A stretch of DNA of 35,621 nucleotides, taken from positions 1 through 35,621 of the forward strand of contig JAHQVL010000338.1 in NCBI GenBank assembly GCA_019634345.1, given 5' to 3'. The notes under the pieces are model-generated. The model saw only the letters and a list, made by a program, of their open reading frames with translations. It was not told the DNA's origin and made no database searches. Source of the DNA: Rhodothermaceae bacterium (GTDB lineage: Bacteria; Bacteroidota; Rhodothermia; Rhodothermales; JAHQVL01). Below are positions 23,732-30,874 of the stretch, piece by piece; position 1 is the first letter of the stretch, and every line of letters starts with the position of its first letter. Position numbers and translations under genes: made by a program.

Positions 23732-25219
23732 TTAAGCCAGCAAGGGTGAAATAACCTTGCCGTGTACATCGGTCAACCGAAACCGCCGGCCCTGGTGGCG
23801 GAACGTGAGCTGTTCGTGGTCGATACCCAGCAAGTGCATAATGGTAGCATGAAAATCATGCACGTGGACCGGGTCTTTCGTGATATTATAGCCGAAATCA
23901 TCGGTTTCCCCATAGGTGATGCCAGGCCGGGCTCCACCTCCTGCCATCCACAAGGAAAAGCACCGAGGGTGATGATCGCGGCCATAGGTAGTAGCTGTAA
24001 GTTCACCCTGAGAGTAATTGGTGCGTCCAAATTCACCACCCCAAATGACGAGGGTGTCCTCCAATAATCCGCGTTGTTCAAGATCAAGGATGAGTGCAGC
24101 AGAGGCCTGGTCGGTGTCCTTGCATTGGCCACGTAACTGGTTTGGAAGGTTGTCATGTTGATCCCATCCCTGATGATACAACTGAACAAAACGAACGCCT
24201 TGTTCAACCAGCCGGCGGGCCAACAAGCAATTCGCTGCATAGGAGCCAGGCTGGCGGGCTTCTTCGCCATATAGATCGAATATGTAATCAGGTTCTGCAG
24301 AAAGATCCATCACCTCGGGCACGGACGTCTGCATACGGAATGCCATTTCATACTGTGCAATGCGATTCAGTAGCTCTGGGTCCTGGTCTTGGTTGTATCT
24401 ATGGTGTTGAATCTTGGAGAAGTAATCGAGCGCTTCGCGCCGATGATGACGGCTAAGTCCATCCGGATTAGACAGGTACAATACAGGGTCTTTACCTGAC
24501 CTAAATTGAGCGCCCTCATGCAAGGAGGGTAAGAAACCACTGCCCCAAAGCCTTGCAAAAAGCGGCTGCGCATTGCTTCGCCCGGATCCTTTGGAGAGTA
24601 ATACACAAAACTCAGGAAGGTTCATATTCTCACTTCCCAATCCATAACTCAGCCAGGACCCCATCGAAGGCCGGCCGGGTTGCTGGGAGCCGGATTGAAA
24701 AAACGTGATTGCAGGGTCGTGATTGATTGCCTCCGTATACATCGATCGAATCACACAAAGTTTGTCGGCTAACTTGGACGTATACGGCAATACGTCGCTA
24801 AACCAGGTACCGCTCTGCCCATATTGCTTGAAATTAAATTGGGCTCCAGCCAGGGGAAACGATTGTTGGCCGGCTGTCATTCCTGTTAGTCGTTGGCCTT
24901 GCCGAATTGAGTCAGGTAAATCCTCCCCATTACGCTCGTTTAGGAGCGGTTTGTAATCGAACAGATCGAGTTGGGAGGGGCCGCCGCTTTGAAAGAGGTA
25001 AATGATGCGCTTCGCTTTTGGCGCGTGATGCAGCTGCTTTAGGATACCGGTGCGAACAGGGTCGTCGATCCCATCGTCCAGTTGAAGGATATTGCCCAGC
25101 GCCAACCCTCCAATGCCAAGGCTCATTCGCCCAAAAAAATGACGCCGATTCATACGCATGGCATCATCTGCCGAAGGGCTGGTGTGCGTTGTTTGCGATT
25201 CCTCATGGATGAATGACAT
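23732..25219 (-). CDS. Tat-exported DUF1501-family protein
   Basis: 495 residues. Twin-arginine signal around residues 23-45 (MNRRHFFGRMSLGIGGLALG). The body shows DUF1501 hallmarks: AKRIIYLFQSGGPSQLDLFDYKP, LPEFCVLLS, VIWGGEFGRTNYSQG and GRDHHPRCFSLWMAGGGARPG, an alkaline-phosphatase/sulfatase-superfamily fold with candidate metal Asp/His residues (DLFD, GRDHHP). The reaction is not established. It follows the PSCyt1/DUF1553 gene by 6 nt, a pairing very common in planctomycetes and Verrucomicrobia. An internal start (MRMNRRHFF, residue 21) is possible. A weak hairpin, GCAAGG/CCTTGC at 23740-23760, lies in its 3' end and could serve the convergent GH44 gene. Confidence 0.9.
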   Translation of the reverse strand: MSFIHEESQTTHTSPSADDAMRMNRRHFFGRMSLGIGGLALGNILQLDDGIDDPVRTGILKQLHHAPKAKRIIYLFQSGGPSQLDLFDYKPLLNERNGEDLPDSIRQGQRLTGMTAGQQSFPLAGAQFNFKQYGQSGTWFSDVLPYTSKLADKLCVIRSMYTEAINHDPAITFFQSGSQQPGRPSMGSWLSYGLGSENMNLPEFCVLLSKGSGRSNAQPLFARLWGSGFLPSLHEGAQFRSGKDPVLYLSNPDGLSRHHRREALDYFSKIQHHRYNQDQDPELLNRIAQYEMAFRMQTSVPEVMDLSAEPDYIFDLYGEEARQPGSYAANCLLARRLVEQGVRFVQLYHQGWDQHDNLPNQLRGQCKDTDQASAALILDLEQRGLLEDTLVIWGGEFGRTNYSQGELTATTYGRDHHPRCFSLWMAGGGARPGITYGETDDFGYNITKDPVHVHDFHATIMHLLGIDHEQLTFRHQGRRFRLTDVHGKVISPLLA

Positions 25220-25225
25220 AATCCT

Positions 25226-28200
25226 TTATTGTTTATAAACGGATTCTTGGAAGCTCATCATTGTATTACACACGACCGTCATGGCGGCCAGGCGGGTAAG
25301 GTCCAGGTCCTGACTGATTGGAGCGTTACCGACAGCGAGAAGGTCGTTGGTTGCTTCTTGCTGATCCTCAAAGGCCTGTATTTGATTATTAAACAGTTCA
25401 ATAAGGAGGCTCAGGGTTTCGTTGTCAGGCTGTGTGCCCGTCAAGAGCCGATAGCCCAGTGTAATTTGTTTGCTAAGATCTCCAGACTCTTCTGCCATTA
25501 TTCGCTGGGCGAGAACCCGCGCGGCTTCGACAAATTGAGGGTCGTTTAAGAGGACCAGGGCCTGGAAGGGAGTGCTGGTCAACTGACGCCGAACGATACA
25601 GTTATCCCGTGTAGGCGCATCAAATAAAATCATTGCTGGCGGGGGAGATGTCCTGCGCCAGAACGTATACATGGCTCTTCTGTATTGATCTGGGCCTGAA
25701 TCGGGTACATATTCTCTCAGTATGGTAAACTCACTCTTTTCTGCCCACAATCCTGGAGGTTGATAGGGCTTCACTCCGGGGCCTCCAACTCTACGGACGA
25801 GGAGGCCACTTGCAGCAAGGGCCTGGTCACGCAGCATTTCACCCGATAATCGATGGCGTGGGCCTCTCGATAGCCAGGTGTTTTCTGGATCTGCCTCTCT
25901 TTTTTCCTGGGAGATTGCTGAACGCTGACGATACGTGGCAGACATCACGATGTGTTTTTGCACGGCCCGTATATCCCACTCACTTTTGATGAATGTCAGT
26001 GCTAACCAGTCCAGCAATTGAGGATGGGAAGGCAAGGCGCCCTGGTTGCCAAAGTCTTCGGGTGTTTCCACAAGGCCTTTTCCGAAAAAAAACTGCCAGT
26101 ATCTATTTACAGCAACGCGGGATGTTAGGGGATGCCGCTCGTCGAATAACCAGCGTGCCAGCCCCAATCGATTGGCCGGTAATGCCTCATCATACTCCAA
26201 AATAGAGGCCGGGGTAGCCGGGTATACCTGCTCCAGGGGCGCATCGTATACGCCGCGATCAAGAATAAATGTAGGGCGTGGATCAGCCAGGTCTTCCATG
26301 ACCATGACACCGGCCAACGTATCTTGGATACTGTTTCGTTGCTTCAGCAAGCTGAGCCAATGTTCTCGAAGTCGAAGAGAAGTAGTATCGGTTCTGGCAA
26401 GATGATGGTCTAGTTTCTCCTCATTCGTAAATACAGGAGGATCTGCAGAAATATTCGGATCCATGCTATTCCTGTATAGTTCAGCTACCTCAATGCGGGT
26501 CAGGGTTCGGTCACCATAAATGCGCAGGTCATCGATAATAGCATATCCCTGGTCAACGATGGGTTGGTATTGCCACTTCCATCCAATCCTAAGCGGACGT
26601 GGCCTGGCCTTGGAGTCAATGGATTGGCTCAACTGGTCGGCATAGACTTCATACTCCTGCTTTTGCCCATTTAAGAAGATCGAGAGGCCATTGGCTCTTC
26701 CTGATCCATTGTAGTTGACGACAACGTGCGTCCATGCATTCGTTTGCACGTTCTGCGTGGATCGTATTTCTATCCGGTTCGCCGGGTAGGAGCTGATGAG
26801 CTGTACGGCAAGGCGATGGTCAGTAAGTGCAATCTCATACCCTCTCTGGCTGTCATTTTTGCTAGACATCTTCATTAGCAAGCTCATATTGCCGGTGGTG
26901 GTATGAGGGCTGATCCAGAAACTAAAAGCAAAAGGATCGGCACGATCGAAATTAGCTATTGCAATAGGGAATTGAAGCGGCTCGAAGGGGGTGAATTTTA
27001 GGCCGTATCCCTGCTGCCCGCTGACTCCTTGCTCAAGTTCTGGGAGTTCGAAGGTTCGGGATGGATCTACATTATCAATCAGCCGACCACGATCTACGTC
27101 ATCAAAATCTAGCCAACTCAATAATCCTTCGTTCAGGGAGGGGACGGCCTCGGTGCCTTCTCCATGAATAGCCTCCTGTTCGTACTGTTGTATGTGCTGC
27201 TCAACCTGAACGATCTTTTCTTCCAATGCAGCAAGCTTAGTGTCTGTCTCTACAGTGCCCATCAAAACCTGGGGGCCGTCATTGCCATCACCTCGTATCT
27301 CGCCCAATTCATTTACATTGTTGAAAAAAGCGTAGAACTCATAAAATTCCTTTTGGGAAATCGGGTCATACTTATGATCATGACAGCGCGCGCATTCCAT
27401 GGTGAGCCCCATGAACGCAGTACCTGCTGTTGCAGTACGATCTATGGCATACTCGACGAGGTATTCTTCGGGCACAATCCCGCCTTCTGCATTGAGCTTC
27501 TGATTGCGTAGGAATGCGGTCGCCAGCCGTTGTTCTCTGGTTGCATCGGGCAGCAGGTCACCCGCTAATTGCCAGGTCACAAATTGATCATAGGGCATAT
27601 TGCGTTTGAAGGCATCAATGACCCAGTCCCGCCATGGCCACATGAACCTGTATCCGTCGAGGGAATACCCATGAGAGTCGGCATAACGAGCTACATCCAT
27701 CCACTCGAGGGCCATGCGTTCGGCATACGCATCCGTGCGCATTAGTCGGTCGACAACATGCGCATACGCATCTGGATTGCTATCGGAGAGGAAGGCGTCG
27801 ATCTCTTCTATAGTTGGAGGTAGTCCAGTGAGATCTAGCGTTACTCTACGAAGGAGGGTTTCTTTGTCTGCTTCAGGCTCTGGCTGGAGCCCTTGTTCTC
27901 GTAGCTTCTGGTAGACAAACTGATCAATTGGGTTGTGACCCCACTGGTCCTGCTGAGCCGGTATCGATGGTTCTTGAACGGGTAAAAAGGACCAATGAGG
28001 CTTGTACTCTGCACCATCCTCGATCCACCTGGTTAGCAGGGCAATCTCTCTGGAGTTGAGTGTGAGATTTGATTCCTGTGGCGGCATCCGGTGTTCTGGA
28101 TCTTCCGAAATAATACGCCGGTAGAGTTCGCTCTTTCGGGCATTTCCTGGTACAATGGCTCGTCCTCCTGATTCAAGCCGTTCTTTGATCGCACTGGAAG

Positions 28201-28408
28201 GATCGTCGAGCCGCAAATTAGCTTCTCGTTTATTCGCATCGGGGCCATGGCACTGGAAGCATCGGTCCGAAAGAATCGGCTTGACATGAAAGTTAAAGTC
28301 AACCACTTCGGGTAAGTCATCCGGATAACGGGGCTCCGGATCCTGGCACCCTATTCCAAAAAGAATAGCGAATGTGATGATGCAACCGAAAAGACGAAGG
28401 GTATTCAT
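25226..28408 (-). CDS. Planctomycete-type cytochrome lipoprotein: PSCyt1-DUF1549-LamG-DUF1553
   Basis: 1060 residues from ATG 28408, chosen because it gives a lipoprotein signal (CIITFAILFGIGC, Cys21); the ORF extension to 28459 only translates a heptamer repeat. Domain order: PSCyt1 with haem motif CFQCH (50-54) and axial-type RMPP (about 108); DUF1549/PSCyt2 (about 165-375) with a second CARCHDHKYD; a LamG/concanavalin-like insert (about 425-650, ending AIIDDLRIYGDRTLTRIEVAELY); and DUF1553 (about 745-990, including NRYWQFFFGKGLVETPEDFGNQG and FDAPTRDNC). A periplasmic c-type haem protein paired with DUF1501; the reaction is undescribed, suspected redox or polymer processing. Third gene of the minus-strand operon. 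Confidence 0.93.
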   Translation of the reverse strand: MNTLRLFGCIITFAILFGIGCQDPEPRYPDDLPEVVDFNFHVKPILSDRCFQCHGPDANKREANLRLDDPSSAIKERLESGGRAIVPGNARKSELYRRIISEDPEHRMPPQESNLTLNSREIALLTRWIEDGAEYKPHWSFLPVQEPSIPAQQDQWGHNPIDQFVYQKLREQGLQPEPEADKETLLRRVTLDLTGLPPTIEEIDAFLSDSNPDAYAHVVDRLMRTDAYAERMALEWMDVARYADSHGYSLDGYRFMWPWRDWVIDAFKRNMPYDQFVTWQLAGDLLPDATREQRLATAFLRNQKLNAEGGIVPEEYLVEYAIDRTATAGTAFMGLTMECARCHDHKYDPISQKEFYEFYAFFNNVNELGEIRGDGNDGPQVLMGTVETDTKLAALEEKIVQVEQHIQQYEQEAIHGEGTEAVPSLNEGLLSWLDFDDVDRGRLIDNVDPSRTFELPELEQGVSGQQGYGLKFTPFEPLQFPIAIANFDRADPFAFSFWISPHTTTGNMSLLMKMSSKNDSQRGYEIALTDHRLAVQLISSYPANRIEIRSTQNVQTNAWTHVVVNYNGSGRANGLSIFLNGQKQEYEVYADQLSQSIDSKARPRPLRIGWKWQYQPIVDQGYAIIDDLRIYGDRTLTRIEVAELYRNSMDPNISADPPVFTNEEKLDHHLARTDTTSLRLREHWLSLLKQRNSIQDTLAGVMVMEDLADPRPTFILDRGVYDAPLEQVYPATPASILEYDEALPANRLGLARWLFDERHPLTSRVAVNRYWQFFFGKGLVETPEDFGNQGALPSHPQLLDWLALTFIKSEWDIRAVQKHIVMSATYRQRSAISQEKREADPENTWLSRGPRHRLSGEMLRDQALAASGLLVRRVGGPGVKPYQPPGLWAEKSEFTILREYVPDSGPDQYRRAMYTFWRRTSPPPAMILFDAPTRDNCIVRRQLTSTPFQALVLLNDPQFVEAARVLAQRIMAEESGDLSKQITLGYRLLTGTQPDNETLSLLIELFNNQIQAFEDQQEATNDLLAVGNAPISQDLDLTRLAAMTVVCNTMMSFQESVYKQ

Positions 28409-28412
28409 GAGG

Positions 28413-28485
28413 GTTCGGCGTTCGGGGTTCATCGTTCGGCGTTTGTCGGTAAATAACACCGAACGCCGAACAACGAACGATTAAC
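28413..28485. repeat. HR7: heptamer-built inverted repeat joining a stop and a start
   Basis: Left array: five 7-mers (28413-28447) of the form GTTCGGN/GTTCATC/GTTTGTC. Right array: four NNNRAAC-type 7-mers (28458-28485), the last (GATTAAC) containing the TAA stop of the epimerase gene read on minus. GTTCGGCGTTCGG (28413-28425) and CCGAACGCCGAAC (28459-28471) are perfect 13-bp arms. The array ends 4 nt before ATG 28408 of the cytochrome gene. Confidence 0.9.
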
Positions 28486-29392
28486 CTGTAGAAGGCCATC
28501 GTTTTAACAACCAACGTGCTGCTGACGTATAGGCAGCATCCAGGTCTTCAATGTCCGACTCGCTCCCCCCGATATCAAGCCCAAAGCGGCCTTTGTATCC
28601 AATTCGCGTTAATTCGTTGAAGAACACGTCCCAATTAATCGCTCCTTTTCCTGGTTCGAGGTGTTCGACATGGTGCCCCCGATTGTCTGAGAGATGAATA
28701 TAGTCGACTTTTCCTACAAGCCGGCGTAATGACAACGCAAGATTATCTTTTAATACAAATTGATTCGCTGTATCCAGATTAAACCTCAAGTTATCTCGCT
28801 GGACCGCATTGTAAAAATTGATAAAACCATCCGTGTTTGCGCAAAGAACACCCATGCAGGGATGCATTTGGTACGTCAGATTGTAGTGCGCCGCAATGTC
28901 GCAGGCTGTGCGAAAGGTTTCGACGAGATCGGTCCAGTACCTGCTCCATTCCATCTCTTGAGGGAATGATGCGTCCATCAGTACATCTTCTTCGTAATGA
29001 CGAACCACGGGCACATCCTCTGGAAAAACGTAGGGCGGGAGAGGGGCGTTATCGAGGACGCCATCAGCCCCCAAAACATGGGCCGTTTCGCATCCCTTTT
29101 CGAAGAGCTTGAGGTTGTAGTCACGAGTCGCTCGGTCTGGCGAAGAAAGCTCTGGCAGGACGATGCAGAAATACGGTACTGATAGCCCCAGCCGCTCCAT
29201 GGTTTCCCGGGTTTTAAAGCGTCCTTCATACATCATCCTAAGATGAGGTTCGTGTATACCCTCAAGTTCAACGCTGGAAAATCCCAGGTCATGCATTTCT
29301 TGTAGATACACGCCTGTTTGTTCTGCAGGAGGCGGATATCCGTATTTGGTAATGGGGTAGAGGTAACAACACGTAATATGATCGGGCAGCAT
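28481..29392 (-). CDS. Sugar phosphate isomerase/epimerase-like TIM-barrel protein (AP-endonuclease-2 fold)
   Basis: 303 residues from ATG 29392; the longer frame to 29473 is repeat DNA. Motifs of the xylose-isomerase-like TIM barrel (PF01261): FSSVELEG (metal Glu), YQMHPCMGVLC (His), RFNLDTANQF (Asp), DYIHLSDNRGHHVEHLEPGKGAINWDVFF (His/Asp and the conserved GxGxxxW) and GLDIGGSESD. Members isomerise or epimerise keto sugars and polyols with a divalent metal; many are cytoplasmic and substrate is seldom predictable. It stands in an operon after an NRAMP-fold transporter and before the PSCyt1 protein, so its substrate may be the compound that transporter imports, which is inference. Confidence 0.85.
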   Translation of the reverse strand: MLPDHITCCYLYPITKYGYPPPAEQTGVYLQEMHDLGFSSVELEGIHEPHLRMMYEGRFKTRETMERLGLSVPYFCIVLPELSSPDRATRDYNLKLFEKGCETAHVLGADGVLDNAPLPPYVFPEDVPVVRHYEEDVLMDASFPQEMEWSRYWTDLVETFRTACDIAAHYNLTYQMHPCMGVLCANTDGFINFYNAVQRDNLRFNLDTANQFVLKDNLALSLRRLVGKVDYIHLSDNRGHHVEHLEPGKGAINWDVFFNELTRIGYKGRFGLDIGGSESDIEDLDAAYTSAARWLLKRWPSTG

Positions 29393-29407
29393 GGTGTTTT
29401 TGAGTTT

Positions 29408-29466
29408 GGTTTCTCGTTTCTGGTTAAAAGCAGGTTTTACCGAGGAAACAACCCGAAACCCGAAAC
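29408..29466. repeat. HR8: heptamer/octamer repeat arms
   Basis: Left array: GTTTCTC (29408-29414), GTTTCTG (29415-29421), GTTAAAA (29422-29428). The 17-mer 29408-29424 is identical to 4818-4834 in HR1. Right array: CCCGAAAC twice with an 8-nt period (29451-29466), preceded by AGGAAAC (29442-29448). It precedes the epimerase start by 15 nt on the minus strand. Confidence 0.8.
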
Positions 29467-29499
29467 CAATCAACTAAACCCTCAGGGTTTAGTTGATTG
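29467..29499. terminator. Perfect 16-bp palindrome after the NRAMP-fold gene
   Basis: CAATCAACTAAACCCT (29467-29482), one base, AGGGTTTAGTTGATTG (29484-29499). It begins three bases after the transporter stop codon read on minus and could act as terminator or RNA-stabilising hairpin, but lacks a T-run. It aligns with the hairpin after HR6, showing two compensatory pair changes, so it may belong to the repeat element. Confidence 0.6.
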
Positions 29500-29502
29500 T
29501 AC

Positions 29503-30738
29503 TTAAAGAGAGCCGGCTATACCTACAATACCAGTGATAGCCATCGAAATAGCAAACAAGATAATAACGCTCATGAGGACGTTATGGCCTCTTGATGAGG
29601 TGTGTGCCCCCATTACCTCTTTTTTATTGAGCAAGCGCCACATCAAGATCAGGATAACGGGTGTTGCGACCGTGATGAGAGCCTGGGAAACGAGCATGAT
29701 AGACACAGGACGACCGCCAAATATAGGGACAACCAGGGAGATCAATACAACACTGAGGACGAGCAATCGGTTGGGCAACGAATGCATGTCGGCCTTTTCG
29801 CCCTTGTAATCTGCCAGTAACCAGGGTCCGAGCAACATGATCGGAAAGAAGGAGGACAAACCCGCACTCACAATACCTGCAACAAAAATCGAAATAGCAA
29901 ACCGTCCTGCGAACGGCTCAAGCAATCGCATCATGTCGATCGCATTTTCAACAGTGCGCCCTTGAACATATAACGTACCCGCAGCACTGGCCATAATGGC
30001 AAAACTGAGAACAAACATCAGCACGGCTGAAATGAATGCATCTCGTTTCTCTTCTGAAAGATGGTCCGCTGTCCATCCTTTTTCCTGGACGAGGATGGAT
30101 CGAATGACGTACAGGACCGCGCCCATTGTCGTCCCTACCATACCGGCAAGCAATAAGGCGGCGTTTGATTCATTTGGAATACGTGGGACAAGGCCGCGGA
30201 TTACTTCGCCTGGATCTGGAATAACCATAAACGATGTGATCAGGAAACTCAGCCCCATCACACTGACAAAAATCACCAGGATCTTTTCGAAGAAGGAATA
30301 CTTCCCATTGAGGAATAACACATAGAGGAGCCCTCCAAAAATAATCGTTAACCATATAGGGTCAAATCCTTCCCCTGAACGCGTTAATGGGCGCGACCAT
30401 TCCTGAACGGATTGCGTTACAATGGCCATGACACCCATGCTTGAAACGTATTCACTAGCGATTAACGAGACCAGTACAAACAGGGTAATTCCTTTTCCGA
30501 AGTGTGTCTTAAAGCTGCTCAATGACGTCTTGCCCGTGATCGCTGTATATCTTCCAAACGCTACAATTAAGACATAGGTAAATACACAAGAAATGGCCAG
30601 GGGCCATACGAGCGTCATCCCGTAGGCAGCCCCTGTTGCGGCCATGGTCGTTAAGCTACCTGTTCCGATATTATAGCCGACAAGAAAAACCCCTGGGCCT
30701 AGTACTGCGAGGAATCGGTTCCACTTATTCTTGAACAT
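29503..30738 (-). CDS. NRAMP-fold membrane transporter lacking the canonical metal-site motifs
   Basis: 411 residues from ATG 30738 (MFKNKWNRFLAVLGPG); an alternative ATG at 30909 adds 57 hydrophilic residues and overlaps the divergent gene. About 11 transmembrane segments of the LeuT-like fold. TM1 reads GPGVFLVGYNIGTGSLTTM where metal-transporting NRAMPs have DPGN, and TM6 reads LAGMVGTTMGAVLYVIRS where they have MPHN: the metal ligands Asp, Asn and Met/His are all replaced by uncharged residues. Other signs of the family: FGKGITLFVL, SSFFPIMLLGPWLLADY. It leads an operon with a sugar isomerase-like protein and PSCyt1/DUF1501. Inferred cargo: something other than Mn/Fe, possibly an organic solute. 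Confidence 0.8.
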   Translation of the reverse strand: MFKNKWNRFLAVLGPGVFLVGYNIGTGSLTTMAATGAAYGMTLVWPLAISCVFTYVLIVAFGRYTAITGKTSLSSFKTHFGKGITLFVLVSLIASEYVSSMGVMAIVTQSVQEWSRPLTRSGEGFDPIWLTIIFGGLLYVLFLNGKYSFFEKILVIFVSVMGLSFLITSFMVIPDPGEVIRGLVPRIPNESNAALLLAGMVGTTMGAVLYVIRSILVQEKGWTADHLSEEKRDAFISAVLMFVLSFAIMASAAGTLYVQGRTVENAIDMMRLLEPFAGRFAISIFVAGIVSAGLSSFFPIMLLGPWLLADYKGEKADMHSLPNRLLVLSVVLISLVVPIFGGRPVSIMLVSQALITVATPVILILMWRLLNKKEVMGAHTSSRGHNVLMSVIILFAISMAITGIVGIAGSL

Positions 30739-30874
30739 ATGCGGTGGGGCTACTTCTGTTGGGAATCCTTCTTTGGTGAATGCTTCTAGTATAGGAAATA
30801 TTCTTAATTCTTCCTTCTCAACAGGTAATCCTTGTGGCAGGCTGGTCTTTGTAGATAGGTTTGTTAACTTTATT

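Noticed and set aside
23773..24270. 165-residue frame within the DUF1501 gene
   Set aside because: Out-of-frame shadow on the same strand; the DUF1501 frame carries all the family motifs.
28409..28459. N-terminal extension of the PSCyt1 protein
   Set aside because: It translates the heptamer array, and using it would bury the lipoprotein signal that starts at 28408.
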